DNA of 64,000 nt from Bradyrhizobium sp. 139 (GCF_023074175.1 NZ_JADPKS010000128.1:1-64000), one strand, 5' to 3'. Shown: positions 28,086 through 37,894, counted from the first letter of the stretch. Numbers and translations are program-made. Notes: a model not told the origin generated them from the sequence alone.

Positions 28086-29270
28086 ATGCTCTCGACTCCC
28101 AGTTCCCCATTCCGCGAGGCGTATCAGGCCGAGATCGCGTCCGGCGCGATCGAGCCCGATGCTGCGCAGGCCGAAATCGCCGAAGCCTATGCGGCACTCG
28201 ACCACCGGCTCGCCAATTACAAGCCGTCGCGCAAGCAGGGCCTGCTCAGCCGCCTGTTCAGCAGCGACAAGGACGAGGCGCCGCGCGGGCTCTACATCCA
28301 TGGCGAAGTCGGCCGCGGCAAGACCATGCTGATGGATCTGTTCTTCCAGCACAGTACCGTCGAGCACAAGCGTCGTGCGCATTTCCACGAATTCATGGCC
28401 GAGGTGCATGAGCGCATCTATGGCTATCGCCAGAACATCGCGCGCGGCGAGATCGCCGATGGCGACGTCATCGCGCTGACTGCGAACGCGATCTTCGAGG
28501 AGAGCTGGCTGCTCTGCTTCGACGAATTCCACGTCACCGACATTGCGGACGCGATGATCCTCGGCCGCCTGTTCGCCAAATTGTTCGAGCTCGGCACCGT
28601 GGTGGTCGCGACCTCCAACGTCGCGCCCGACGACCTCTACAAGGGCGGCTTGAACCGTTCGCTGTTCCTGCCCTTCATCAAGCAGATCACCGACCACATG
28701 GACGTGCTGCGGCTCGATGCGCGCACCGATTTCCGTCTGGAAAAGCTCCAGGGCGTGCCGATGTGGCTGACGCCGGCGGACAGCGACGCGGATGCCGCGC
28801 TCGACCGCGCCTGGTCGAAGATGACCGGCGGCGCCAAATGCAAGTCGCGCGATATTTCGATCAAGGGCCGCATCCTGCACGTGCCGTGCTCGGCTCATGG
28901 CGTGGCGCGGTTTGCGTTCGCCGATCTCTGCGAGAAGCCGCTCGGCGCATCCGACTACCTCAGGCTGGCGCACGACTATCACACCATCCTGGTCGACCAT
29001 ATTCCAGTGATGGACTTCTCCCAGCGGAACGCCGCCAAGCGTTTCATCACGCTGATCGATACGCTCTATGACAATGCCGTGAAGCTGATGGCTTCGGCCG
29101 ATGCCAACCCGATCTCGCTCTACCTCGCCAACGAGGGCAACGAGGCCAACGAGTTCAAGCGGACGGCGTCGCGCCTGATCGAAATGAGTTCGGAATCCTA
29201 TCTGGCGCTGCCTCACGGCCGCAAGGATTCCACCGCCAGCGGCTCCACCAAGGGCCTGGTGGAGACTTAA
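28086..29270 (+). CDS. zapE: Cell division protein ZapE (AFG1-like ATPase)
   Basis: 394 residues. The P-loop lies in IHGEVGRGKTMLMDLFF (about 72-87), Walker B in LLCFDEFHVTDIADAMIL, and the sensor region in VVVATSNVAPDDLYKGGLNR; all fit the AFG1/ZapE ATPase family. ZapE associates with the Z-ring and affects FtsZ bundling. YIHGEVGRGKT and LPFIKQITDHMDVL are family signatures. In many alphaproteobacteria zapE lies just upstream of mdh, as here. Confidence 0.94.
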   Translation: MLSTPSSPFREAYQAEIASGAIEPDAAQAEIAEAYAALDHRLANYKPSRKQGLLSRLFSSDKDEAPRGLYIHGEVGRGKTMLMDLFFQHSTVEHKRRAHFHEFMAEVHERIYGYRQNIARGEIADGDVIALTANAIFEESWLLCFDEFHVTDIADAMILGRLFAKLFELGTVVVATSNVAPDDLYKGGLNRSLFLPFIKQITDHMDVLRLDARTDFRLEKLQGVPMWLTPADSDADAALDRAWSKMTGGAKCKSRDISIKGRILHVPCSAHGVARFAFADLCEKPLGASDYLRLAHDYHTILVDHIPVMDFSQRNAAKRFITLIDTLYDNAVKLMASADANPISLYLANEGNEANEFKRTASRLIEMSSESYLALPHGRKDSTASGSTKGLVET

Positions 29271-29295
29271 GTCCTATTTTATCCGCTCTCGCCGG

Positions 29296-29402
29296 CGTCA
29301 TTCCGGGGCGCGCGAGGCGCGAGCCCGGAATCCATCGTGCCACCAACTCTGCAGTCCGATGGATTCCGGGCCTGCGCCTGTCGGCGCATCCCGGAATGAC
29401 GG
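29296..29402. repeat. Interspersed palindromic repeat, family A
   Basis: The arms CGTCATTCCGGGGCGCGCG and GCGCATCCCGGAATGACGG, with inner CCCGGAATCCATCG and CGATGGATTCCGGG, are inverted copies. It lies between zapE and mdh. Confidence 0.85.
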
Positions 29403-29530
29403 ACGGGGTGTGCTGGCTGCGATCCCGGCAAGCCCGACAATTGGGCATCCGGCGACTTGAACGGGGGAGGCGAAAGGGATAACCACCCACTCAGTTTTCC
29501 CCTCCTTACGTGTCTAAAGGACAGGTTCAC

Positions 29531-30499
29531 ATGGCGCGCGACAAGATTGCTTTGATTGGCTCCGGTCAGATCGGCGGAACGTTGGCTCATCTCATCGGCC
29601 TGAAAGAACTGGGCGACGTGGTGATGTTCGACATCGCCGAGGGCGTGCCGCAGGGCAAGGCGCTCGACATCGCGCAGTCTTCGCCGGTCGACGGTTTTGA
29701 CGCACACTACACCGGCGCCAATTCCTACGAGGCGCTCGACAACGCCAAGGTCTGCATCGTCACCGCCGGCGTGCCGCGCAAGCCCGGCATGAGCCGCGAC
29801 GACCTCCTCTCCATCAACCTCAAGGTCATGGAGCAGGTCGGCGCCGGCATCAAGAAATACGCCCCGGACGCTTTCGTCATCTGCATCACCAACCCGCTCG
29901 ACGCGATGGTTTGGGCGCTGCAGAAGGCCTCGGGCCTGCCGCACAAGAAGGTCGTCGGCATGGCCGGCGTGCTGGATTCGTCGCGCTTCCGCTACTTCCT
30001 GGCCGACGAGTTCAACGTCTCCGTCGAAGACGTCACCGCCTTCGTGCTCGGCGGCCATGGCGACACCATGGTGCCGCTGGTGAAGTACTCCACCGTCGCC
30101 GGCATTCCGCTGCCCGATCTCGTCAAGATGGGCTGGACCTCGCAGGCGCGCCTCGACGAGATCGTCGACCGCACCCGCAATGGCGGCGCCGAGATCGTCA
30201 ACCTGCTCAAGACCGGCTCGGCCTTCTACGCCCCGGCCGCCTCCGCGATCGCGATGGCCGAGAGCTATCTGCGCGACAAGAAGCGCGTGCTGCCCTCAGC
30301 CGCGTACCTGAACGGCGAATACGGCGTGAAGGACATGTATGTCGGCGTGCCCGTCGTAATCGGCGCCAAGGGCGTCGAGCGCGTCGTCGAGATCGAGCTC
30401 GCGGGCAAGGACCGCGAGGCGTTCGACAAGTCGGTCGGCGCGGTGCAGGGCCTGGTCGACGCCTGCAGGAAGATCGCGCCCGACCTGCTCGGTCGCTAA
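29531..30499 (+). CDS. mdh: Malate dehydrogenase (NAD)
   Basis: 322 residues from the ATG at 29531 (MARDKIALIGSGQIGGTLA). It oxidises malate to oxaloacetate in the TCA cycle. The NAD-binding loop is GSGQIGGT (about 10-17), the substrate arginines are in AGVPRKPGMSRDDL, the catalytic Asp/His pair is in ITNPLDAM and GGHGDTMVP (His about 176). It is of the LDH-like MDH group usual in alphaproteobacteria. A terminator follows, so it may be transcribed apart from sucC even though sucCDAB lies directly behind. Confidence 0.97.
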   Translation: MARDKIALIGSGQIGGTLAHLIGLKELGDVVMFDIAEGVPQGKALDIAQSSPVDGFDAHYTGANSYEALDNAKVCIVTAGVPRKPGMSRDDLLSINLKVMEQVGAGIKKYAPDAFVICITNPLDAMVWALQKASGLPHKKVVGMAGVLDSSRFRYFLADEFNVSVEDVTAFVLGGHGDTMVPLVKYSTVAGIPLPDLVKMGWTSQARLDEIVDRTRNGGAEIVNLLKTGSAFYAPAASAIAMAESYLRDKKRVLPSAAYLNGEYGVKDMYVGVPVVIGAKGVERVVEIELAGKDREAFDKSVGAVQGLVDACRKIAPDLLGR

Positions 30500-30511
30500 G
30501 CGCAAAAATCC

Positions 30512-30544
30512 CCGCCGAAGCCCGAAACCGGTCTTCGGCGGTTT
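30512..30544 (+). terminator. Terminator after mdh
   Basis: A 9-bp stem CCGCCGAAG against CTTCGGCGG with a 12-base loop and a short T run (TTTCACTT) lies 13 bases after the mdh stop. Confidence 0.65.
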
Positions 30545-30720
30545 CACTTCCGGAGCCCGGCTGCAACTCTTGTTGAAGGCTTGGCGGGCGTCCGGTTCGG
30601 CCGTCCAGAGATCTCGATGTCAAAGAATCCGGGTTGCAGTCCCTGTGGTATATGGTATGCCAGCCACAAGACTGAGGTGGGCCTGAGAGGTCACCGCCCG
30701 CGGGTTCAGGGAGCGACCAT

Positions 30721-31917
30721 ATGAATATCCATGAATATCAGGCCAAAGCGCTGCTGAACGAGTTCGGCGTCGCGATCTCCAAGGGCGTCCCCGTCCTGAA
30801 GCCGACGGACGCGGAAGCCGCCGCCAAGGCGCTGCCGGGGCCAGTCTGGGTGGTGAAGAGCCAGATCCATGCCGGCGGCCGCGGCAAGGGCAAGTTCAAG
30901 GAAGCCTCCGCCGGTGACAAGGGCGGCGTCCGCATCGCCAAGTCGGCCGCCGAGGTCTCCGAGTTCGCCAAGCAAATGCTCGGGGCCACGCTCGTGACGA
31001 TCCAGACCGGCCCTGCCGGCAAGCAGGTCAACCGCCTCTACATCGAGGACGGCTCCGACATCGACAAGGAGTTCTATCTCTCGATCCTCGTCGACCGCGA
31101 GACCTCGCGCGTCTCGTTCGTGGTGTCGACCGAAGGCGGCGTCAACATCGAGGACGTCGCGCACAACAGCCCTGAGAAGATCGTCACCTTCTCGGTCGAT
31201 CCCGCCACCGGCATCATGGGCCATCACGGCCGCACCGTCGCCAACGCGCTGAAGTTGTCCGGCGATCTTGCCAAGCAGGCCGAGAAGCTCACCGCGCAGC
31301 TCTACGCCGCCTTCGTCGCCAAGGACATGTCGATGCTGGAGATCAACCCGCTGGTCGTGACCAAGCAGGGCCAGCTCCGCGTGCTCGACGCCAAGGTCTC
31401 GTTCGACGACAACGCGCTGTTCCGGCATCCCGAAGTGCTCGCGCTACGCGACGAGACCGAGGAAGACGCCAAGGAAATCGAGGCGTCGAAACACGACCTC
31501 AACTACGTCACCCTCGACGGCAATATCGGCTGCATGGTCAACGGCGCCGGTCTCGCCATGGCGACGATGGACATCATCAAGCTCTACGGCATGGCGCCGG
31601 CGAACTTCCTCGACGTCGGCGGCAGCGCCAGCAAGGAGAAGGTCGCGGCGGCCTTCAAGATCATCACCGCGGATCCCAACGTGAAGGGGATCCTGGTCAA
31701 CATCTTCGGTGGCATCATGAAGTGCGACGTGATCGCCGAGGGCGTCACGGCCGCCGTGCGCGAGGTCGGCCTCAGCGTGCCGCTGGTGGTCCGCCTCGAA
31801 GGCACCAATGTCGAATTGGGCAAGAAGATCATCCGTGAGTCCGGCCTGAACGTGGTGCCGGCGGACAATCTCGATGACGCCGCGCAGAAGATCGTGAAGG
31901 CCGTCAAGGGAGGCTGA
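30721..31917 (+). CDS. sucC: Succinyl-CoA synthetase (ADP-forming) subunit beta
   Basis: 398 residues. With SucD it converts succinyl-CoA to succinate with formation of ATP. The N-terminal MNIHEYQAKALLNEFGV and the ATP-grasp wording KSQIHAGGRGKGKFKE, NPLVVT and LDGNIGCMVNGAGLAMATMD are standard. The C-terminal part holds GILVNIFGGIMKCDVIAEG. The start has GGGAGCGACC just upstream. The 220-base gap from mdh, with a terminator in it, suggests an own promoter. Unusually, a DUF1579 gene lies between sucC and sucD. Confidence 0.97.
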   Translation: MNIHEYQAKALLNEFGVAISKGVPVLKPTDAEAAAKALPGPVWVVKSQIHAGGRGKGKFKEASAGDKGGVRIAKSAAEVSEFAKQMLGATLVTIQTGPAGKQVNRLYIEDGSDIDKEFYLSILVDRETSRVSFVVSTEGGVNIEDVAHNSPEKIVTFSVDPATGIMGHHGRTVANALKLSGDLAKQAEKLTAQLYAAFVAKDMSMLEINPLVVTKQGQLRVLDAKVSFDDNALFRHPEVLALRDETEEDAKEIEASKHDLNYVTLDGNIGCMVNGAGLAMATMDIIKLYGMAPANFLDVGGSASKEKVAAAFKIITADPNVKGILVNIFGGIMKCDVIAEGVTAAVREVGLSVPLVVRLEGTNVELGKKIIRESGLNVVPADNLDDAAQKIVKAVKGG

Positions 31918-31921
31918 GGCC

Positions 31922-32401
31922 ATGACCCAGGACCATCTCGCCGCATCATCTCCTCTTGCAGAGCATGCGCGTCTCGCCGCGTTCGCCGGCGAATGGAATG
32001 GCGAAGAGGTGGTCTTCCCGTCGCGCTGGATGGAGGGCGGGCCCGCCACCTCTCATGTCGTGGCCCACATGGATCTCAACGGCTTCTATCTGATCCAGGA
32101 CTCGGTCCAGACGCGCGACGGCAAGCAGAGCTTCGCCACCCACGGTATCTTCACCTTCGACCGCGACGACCGGACCTACAAATTGTTCTGGTACGATTCG
32201 CTCGGCTACACGCCGCCCTCGCCCGCCTCCGGCGCGTGGGTCGGCAAGACCCTGACGCTGGTGCGCGGCTCGCTCCGCGGCAATGCGCGCCACGTCTACG
32301 AAATCATAGACGACGATTCCTACTCGTTGAAGATCCAGTTCTCGCCGGACGCGGAAGGCTGGGCTGACGTGCTCACCGGCGTCTACCGCCGCATCCACTG
32401 A
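31922..32401 (+). CDS. DUF1579 family protein
   Basis: 159 residues starting four bases after the sucC stop. The pattern LAAFAGEWNGEEVVF followed by beta-rich segments (GFYLIQDSVQ, GIFTFDRDDRTYKLFWYDS, GNARHVYEIIDDDSYSLKIQFSPD) fits DUF1579, a calycin-like beta-barrel family with no defined role. No signal peptide or metal motif is seen. Its tight fit between sucC and sucD suggests it is cotranscribed and translated with them; a link to succinyl-CoA metabolism is only inference. Confidence 0.78.
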   Translation: MTQDHLAASSPLAEHARLAAFAGEWNGEEVVFPSRWMEGGPATSHVVAHMDLNGFYLIQDSVQTRDGKQSFATHGIFTFDRDDRTYKLFWYDSLGYTPPSPASGAWVGKTLTLVRGSLRGNARHVYEIIDDDSYSLKIQFSPDAEGWADVLTGVYRRIH

Positions 32402-32435
32402 CCTCTCACTCGTTAGTTTCGCGAAAGCAGACCTC

Positions 32436-33320
32436 ATGTCCATCCTGATCGACAAGAACACCAAGGTCATCTGCCAGGGCTTTACCGGCAAGAACGGCAC
32501 CTTCCACTCGGAGGCCGCGATTGCCTACGGCACCAAGATGGTCGGCGGCACCTCGCCGGGCAAAGGCGGCGCGACCCATCTGGGCCTGCCGGTGTTCGAC
32601 ACCGTGCGCGAGGCGCGTGAGAAGACTGGCGCCGATGCCTCGGTGATCTACGTGCCGCCGCCGGGCGCGGCCGATGCGATCTGCGAAGCCATCGACGCCG
32701 AGATCCCGCTGATCGTCTGCATCACGGAAGGTATCCCGGTCATCGACATGGTGCGGGTGAAGCGCTCGCTGGCCGGCTCCAAGTCGCGCCTGATCGGGCC
32801 GAACTGCCCGGGCGTCATGACCGCCGGCGAGTGCAAGATCGGCATCATGCCGGCCAACATCTTCAAGACCGGCAGCGTCGGCATCGTCTCCCGCTCGGGG
32901 ACGCTGACCTATGAAGCCGTGTTCCAGACCTCACAGGAAGGCCTTGGCCAGACCACCGCAGTCGGCATCGGCGGTGACCCGGTCAAGGGAACCGAGTTCA
33001 TCGATGTCCTTGAGATGCTGCTCGGCGACCCCGAGACCGAATCGATTATCATGATCGGCGAGATCGGCGGTTCCGCCGAGGAAGACGCCGCCCAGTTCCT
33101 CAAGGACGAGGCCAAGCGCGGCCGCAAGAAGCCGATGGTCGGCTTCATTGCCGGCGTGACCGCGCCTCCCGGCCGCCGCATGGGCCACGCCGGCGCGATC
33201 ATCTCGGGCGGCAAGGGCGACGCAGGTTCCAAGACCGACGCGATGAAATCGGCTGGAATTACAGTATCGCCGTCTCCCGCCCGCCTTGGGCACACGCTTG
33301 CCGAAAAGTTGAAAGGCTAA
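32436..33320 (+). CDS. sucD: Succinyl-CoA synthetase (ADP-forming) subunit alpha
   Basis: 294 residues. It carries the CoA-binding Rossmann domain (MSILIDKNTKVICQGFTGKNGTFHS in consecutive pieces) and the phosphohistidine loop, here GHAGAIISGGKGDA (about His 251). GTCPG-type wording appears as GPNCPGVMTAGECKIGIMP. It pairs with SucC. The gene lies 34 bases after the DUF1579 gene and about 135 bases before sucA, all on the same strand. Confidence 0.97.
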   Translation: MSILIDKNTKVICQGFTGKNGTFHSEAAIAYGTKMVGGTSPGKGGATHLGLPVFDTVREAREKTGADASVIYVPPPGAADAICEAIDAEIPLIVCITEGIPVIDMVRVKRSLAGSKSRLIGPNCPGVMTAGECKIGIMPANIFKTGSVGIVSRSGTLTYEAVFQTSQEGLGQTTAVGIGGDPVKGTEFIDVLEMLLGDPETESIIMIGEIGGSAEEDAAQFLKDEAKRGRKKPMVGFIAGVTAPPGRRMGHAGAIISGGKGDAGSKTDAMKSAGITVSPSPARLGHTLAEKLKG

Positions 33321-33454
33321 TTCACTCCTTCGTACTTTTCCGGGCGAAGTTTCGCAGCAAATAGGATAAATGGTGCCTGCGCTGGGCCTCTGCCGGGGAG
33401 CCCAACGCCAGCGCCGTTTGTTATGCGCGAACCGAAATCGCCAGGAACTCAAGT

Positions 33455-36424
33455 ATGTCTCGCCAAGACGCGAACGCAGCCTTTGCCCTCTCCTCCTTTT
33501 TGCAGGGCACCAACGCCACCTACATCGACGAAATCTACGCCCGCTACGAGAAGGACCCGTCCTCGGTCGACGCCGAATGGCAGGAGTTCTTCAAGAGCCT
33601 GAACGACCAGCCCGGCGATATCAGCAAGAACGCCGAAGGCCCCTCCTGGGCGCGCGCCAACTGGCCGCTGACCCCGCAGGACGACCTGACCTCCGCCCTC
33701 GATGGCAATTGGGCGGAAGTCGAGAAGACGGTCGGTGCCAAGATCGCTGCCAAGGCGCAGGCCAAGGGCGGCGATAAGGGCGGCGGCCACTCCTCCGCCG
33801 ACCTGCTCCAGGCCACGCGCGATTCCGTCCGCGCGCTGATGCTGATCCGCTCTTACCGCATGCGTGGCCACTTCCACGCCAAGCTCGATCCGCTCGGCAT
33901 CGAAGCGCCGCGCAACCGCGAAGAGCTCGACCCGCGCACCTACGGCTTCAGCGAAGCCGATTTTGACCGCAAAATCTTCCTCGATCACGTGCTCGGCCTC
34001 GAATACGGCAGCTTGCGCGAGATCACCGCCATCTGTGAGCGCACCTACTGCCAGACGCTCGGCGTCGAGTTCATGCATATCACCAATGCGGCGCAGAAGG
34101 CGTGGATCCAGGAGCGCATCGAGGGACCGGACAAGGAAATCTCGTTCACCCGCGAAGGCCGTCGCGCGATCCTGATGAAGCTGGTCGAAGCCGAAGGTTT
34201 CGAGAAATTCTGCGACACCAAGTTCACCGGCACCAAGCGCTTCGGCCTGGACGGCGCCGAATCACTGATCCCCGCGCTCGAGCAGATCATCAAGCGCGGT
34301 GGCAATCTCGGCGTGAAGGAGGTCGTGCTGGGCATGCCGCATCGCGGCCGCCTCAACGTGCTGACCCAGGTGATGGGCAAGGCCCACCGCGCGCTGTTTC
34401 ACGAGTTCAAGGGCGGCTCGGCCAACCCGGACGCGGTCGAAGGCTCCGGCGACGTCAAGTATCACCTTGGTGCGTCCTCGGATCGCGAGTTCGACGGCAA
34501 CCGCATCCATCTGTCGCTGACCGCAAATCCGTCGCACCTCGAGATTGTCGATCCCGTCGTGCTCGGCAAGGTCCGCGCCAAGCAGGACCAGCACGGCGAT
34601 CCTCCGGATATGCGCATCTCGGTGCTGCCGCTCTTGATGCACGGCGACGCCGCGTTCGCCGGCCAGGGCGTGGTCGCGGAATGCTTCGGCCTGTCGGACC
34701 TGAAGGGCTACCGCACCGGCGGCTCCGTGCACTTCATCGTCAACAACCAGATCGGCTTCACCACCTATCCGCGCTACTCGCGTTCCTCGCCTTACCCGTC
34801 TGACGTGGCGAAGATGATCGACGCGCCGATCTTCCACGTCAACGGCGACGATCCGGAAGCCGTGGTGTTCGCGGCCAAGGTCGCGACCGAGTTCCGGCAG
34901 AAATTCCACAAGCCGGTCGTCATCGACATGTTCTGCTACCGCAGACATGGCCATAACGAGGGCGACGAGCCGGCTTTCACCCAGCCGGTGATGTACAAGA
35001 AGATCGCGGCCCATCCGTCGACGCTCGAGCTCTACTCCCGCCGCCTCATCAGCGAAGGCGTGCTGACCGAGGGTGAGGTCGAGAAGGCCAAGGCGGACTG
35101 GCGCGCGCGGCTCGATGCCGAGCTCGAAGCCGGCTCCGGCTACAAGCCCAACAAGGCTGACTGGCTCGACGGCAAATGGGCCGGCTTCAAGATCGCCGAT
35201 CAGGAAGAAGATGCGCGGCGCGGCGTCACCGGCGTCGACATCGCCGAACTGAAGGACATCGGTCGCAAGATCACCAAGGTGCCGGATGGTTTCCGCGTCC
35301 ACCGCACCATCCAGCGCTTCCTCGAAAACCGCGCCAAGGCGCTCGACACCGGCGTCGGCATCGATTGGGCGACCGGCGAGGCACTGGCGTTCTGCACGCT
35401 GCTCAACGAGAATCACCATGTCCGCCTGTCCGGACAGGATTCCGAACGCGGCACCTTCTCGCAGCGCCACTCGGTCCTGATCGACCAGGAAGACGAGAGC
35501 CGCTACACGCCGTTCAATCATCTCGGCCACGAGCAGGGCCATTACGAGGTCATCAACTCGCTGCTGTCGGAAGAAGCCGTGCTCGGCTTCGAATACGGTT
35601 ATTCGCTCGCCGAGCCGAACACGTTGACCCTGTGGGAAGCGCAGTTCGGCGACTTCGCCAACGGCGCGCAGGTCGTGTTCGACCAGTTCATCTCCTCGGG
35701 TGAGCGCAAATGGCTGCGCATGTCCGGCCTCGTCTGCCTCCTCCCGCACGGCTATGAAGGCCAGGGACCGGAGCACTCCTCGGCACGTCTGGAGCGTTAT
35801 CTCCAGATGTGCGCGGAAGACAACATGCAGGTCGTCTATCCGACCACGCCGGCGAATTACTTCCACGTGCTGCGTCGCCAGCTCCATCGCGAGATCCGCA
35901 AGCCGCTGATTGTGATGACGCCGAAGTCGCTGCTGCGTCACAAGCGGGCGGTGTCGGCTCTCGAGGAGCTTGCGAAGGGCACGACCTTCCACCGCATCCT
36001 CTATGATGACGCCCAGATGTTGCCGGGCGAGGCGGTCAAGCTCGTTCCTGACGAGAAGATCCGCCGGATCGTGCTCTGCTCCGGCAAGGTCTATTACGAC
36101 CTTTACGAGGAGCGCGAGAAGCGCGGCATCGACGACATCTACCTGATGCGCGTCGAGCAGCTCTATCCGGTGCCGCTGAAGGCCTTGGTTGCCGAGCTGT
36201 CGCGTTTCAAGAAGGCCGAGATGATCTGGTGCCAGGAAGAGCCCCGTAACATGGGTGCCTGGCACTTCATCGAGCCCTATCTGGAATGGGTGCTCAACCA
36301 GGTGAACGGTGTGAGCCGGCGTCCGCGTTATGTCGGCCGCGCCGCTTCCGCCGCGACGGCCACTGGTCTGATGTCGAAGCATCAGGCGCAGCTGAAGGCG
36401 TTCCTGGACGAAGCACTGAGCTGA
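33455..36424 (+). CDS. sucA: 2-oxoglutarate dehydrogenase E1 component
   Basis: 989 residues. The thiamin-diphosphate E1 subunit decarboxylates 2-oxoglutarate and passes succinyl to the lipoyl arm of SucB. The N-terminal helix FLQGTNATYIDEIYARYEKD recruits it to the complex. The E1 core (about 215-530) shows GMPHRGRLNVL and HGDAAFAGQGVV; the ThDP-binding GDD and the pyrimidine domain (about 605-800) follow (HEQGHYEVINSLLSEEAVLGFEYG in pieces). The C-terminal domain ends near RPRYVGRAASAATATG. Length and order match the family. Confidence 0.97.
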   Translation: MSRQDANAAFALSSFLQGTNATYIDEIYARYEKDPSSVDAEWQEFFKSLNDQPGDISKNAEGPSWARANWPLTPQDDLTSALDGNWAEVEKTVGAKIAAKAQAKGGDKGGGHSSADLLQATRDSVRALMLIRSYRMRGHFHAKLDPLGIEAPRNREELDPRTYGFSEADFDRKIFLDHVLGLEYGSLREITAICERTYCQTLGVEFMHITNAAQKAWIQERIEGPDKEISFTREGRRAILMKLVEAEGFEKFCDTKFTGTKRFGLDGAESLIPALEQIIKRGGNLGVKEVVLGMPHRGRLNVLTQVMGKAHRALFHEFKGGSANPDAVEGSGDVKYHLGASSDREFDGNRIHLSLTANPSHLEIVDPVVLGKVRAKQDQHGDPPDMRISVLPLLMHGDAAFAGQGVVAECFGLSDLKGYRTGGSVHFIVNNQIGFTTYPRYSRSSPYPSDVAKMIDAPIFHVNGDDPEAVVFAAKVATEFRQKFHKPVVIDMFCYRRHGHNEGDEPAFTQPVMYKKIAAHPSTLELYSRRLISEGVLTEGEVEKAKADWRARLDAELEAGSGYKPNKADWLDGKWAGFKIADQEEDARRGVTGVDIAELKDIGRKITKVPDGFRVHRTIQRFLENRAKALDTGVGIDWATGEALAFCTLLNENHHVRLSGQDSERGTFSQRHSVLIDQEDESRYTPFNHLGHEQGHYEVINSLLSEEAVLGFEYGYSLAEPNTLTLWEAQFGDFANGAQVVFDQFISSGERKWLRMSGLVCLLPHGYEGQGPEHSSARLERYLQMCAEDNMQVVYPTTPANYFHVLRRQLHREIRKPLIVMTPKSLLRHKRAVSALEELAKGTTFHRILYDDAQMLPGEAVKLVPDEKIRRIVLCSGKVYYDLYEEREKRGIDDIYLMRVEQLYPVPLKALVAELSRFKKAEMIWCQEEPRNMGAWHFIEPYLEWVLNQVNGVSRRPRYVGRAASAATATGLMSKHQAQLKAFLDEALS

Positions 36425-36441
36425 GAAGTTTTTCAGATGTC

Positions 36442-36556
36442 GTCATGCCCCGCGAAGGCGGGGCATCCAGTATTCCGCGCCGCCCGTCGTTATCGCGACC
36501 GTCACGGCGTACTGGATCGCCCGCCTCAGTGCGCAAGCGCGAAGGCGGGCGATGAC
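36442..36556. repeat. Interspersed palindromic repeat, family B
   Basis: The ends GTCATGCCCCGCGAAGGCGG and GCGAAGGCGGGCGATGAC, with inner CATCCAGTA and TACTGGATC, are inverted copies. It lies between sucA and sucB and may form a stable structure in a shared transcript. Confidence 0.85.
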
Positions 36557-36604
36557 ACCCAAAAAATTCACGACCGCATTGGCGATCTCCTTAAGGAAAA
36601 GACC

Positions 36605-37849
36605 ATGACTGAAATTCGTGTGCCGACGCTCGGCGAATCCGTCACCGAGGCCACCATCGGCCGCTGGTTCAAGAAGGCCGGCGATCCCGTCGCCGTCGAT
36701 GAGCCCTTGGTGGAGCTCGAGACCGACAAGGTCACCATCGAAGTCCCCGCGCCCTCCGCCGGCACGCTGAGCGAGATCGTCGCGGCCGATGGCGTAACCG
36801 TTGCCGTCGGTGCGCTGCTCGGCCAGATCACGGAAGGGGCCGCAGGCGCCGCCAAGCCGGCCGCGGCTCCCGCCAAGCCCGCCGCTGCCGCCGCGCCCGT
36901 CGCCGCCGCTGCCGCGCCGGCTCCGGCCGCGAAGGCGCCGCCGGCCGATGCGCCGCAGGCACCGTCCGTGCGCAAGCTCTCCGCCGAGACCGGCATCGAC
37001 GCCTCGACCGTTCCGGGTTCGGGCAAGGACGGCCGCGTCACCAAGGGCGACATGCTCGCCGCGATCGAGCGTGCGGCCTCCGCGCCGACCCCGGTCAACC
37101 AGCCCGCCGCCGCCGTGCAGATGCGCAGCCCCTCGCCGGCCGATGACGCCGCCCGCGAAGAGCGCGTCAAGATGACCCGCCTGCGCCAGACCATCGCGCG
37201 CCGCCTCAAGGACGTGCAGAACACCGCCGCCATGCTCACGACCTTTAACGAGGTCGATATGACCAACGTCATGGCGCTGCGTGCCCACTACAAGGACGCG
37301 TTCGAGAAGAAGCACGGCTCGAAGCTCGGCTTCATGGGCTTCTTCACCAAGGCCGTCGTGCAGGCCCTGAAGGACATCCCGGCCGTCAACGCCGAGATCG
37401 ACGGCACCGATTTGATCTACAAGAACTATTACCACATCGGCGTCGCCGTCGGCACCGACAAGGGTCTCGTCGTGCCCGTGGTGCGCGACTGCGATAACAA
37501 GTCGATCGCCGACATCGAGAAGGGCATCGCCGATTTCGGCCGTCGTGCCCGTGACGGCCAGCTCAAGATCGACGAGATGCAGGGCGGCACCTTCACCATC
37601 ACCAATGGCGGCATTTACGGCTCGCTGATGTCGACGCCGATCCTGAACGCGCCGCAGTCCGGTATTCTGGGCATGCACAAGATCCAGGAGCGGCCGATGG
37701 TCGTCGGCGGCAAGATCGAGGTCCGCCCGATGATGTATCTGGCGCTGTCCTACGATCACCGCGTAATCGACGGCAAGGAAGCTGTCACCTTCCTGGTCCG
37801 CGTCAAGGAGAGCCTGGAAGATCCGGCGCGCCTGGTGCTCGATCTCTGA
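36605..37849 (+). CDS. sucB: 2-oxoglutarate dehydrogenase E2 (dihydrolipoamide succinyltransferase)
   Basis: 414 residues from the ATG at 36605 (MTEIRVPTLGESVTEATIG); sequence upstream in frame is a repeat. The lipoyl domain (1-77) has the modified lysine in LETDKVTIEV (about Lys 43). An Ala/Pro linker (about 80-120) leads to the peripheral E1/E3-binding domain (APSVRKLSAETGIDAS, about 120-155) and the catalytic domain (about 180-414), with the active-site His in LSYDHRVIDGKEAV. It forms the core of the complex with SucA and LpdA. Confidence 0.97.
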   Translation: MTEIRVPTLGESVTEATIGRWFKKAGDPVAVDEPLVELETDKVTIEVPAPSAGTLSEIVAADGVTVAVGALLGQITEGAAGAAKPAAAPAKPAAAAAPVAAAAAPAPAAKAPPADAPQAPSVRKLSAETGIDASTVPGSGKDGRVTKGDMLAAIERAASAPTPVNQPAAAVQMRSPSPADDAAREERVKMTRLRQTIARRLKDVQNTAAMLTTFNEVDMTNVMALRAHYKDAFEKKHGSKLGFMGFFTKAVVQALKDIPAVNAEIDGTDLIYKNYYHIGVAVGTDKGLVVPVVRDCDNKSIADIEKGIADFGRRARDGQLKIDEMQGGTFTITNGGIYGSLMSTPILNAPQSGILGMHKIQERPMVVGGKIEVRPMMYLALSYDHRVIDGKEAVTFLVRVKESLEDPARLVLDL

Positions 37850-37866
37850 TCCCTGATGCTCTGCGA

Positions 37867-37894
37867 GCGCCGTCGCCTTATCGTGCGACGGCGC
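37867..37894 (+). other. Stable hairpin between sucB and the SDR gene
   Basis: A 10-bp perfect stem, GCGCCGTCGC against GCGACGGCGC, with an 8-base loop, 18 bases after the sucB stop. No T-tract follows, so it is more likely an RNA-stabilising or processing element than a full terminator. Confidence 0.5.

Noticed and set aside
34262..36382. Long minus-strand frame opposite sucA
   Set aside because: Shadow of sucA; composition and lack of motifs show it is non-coding.
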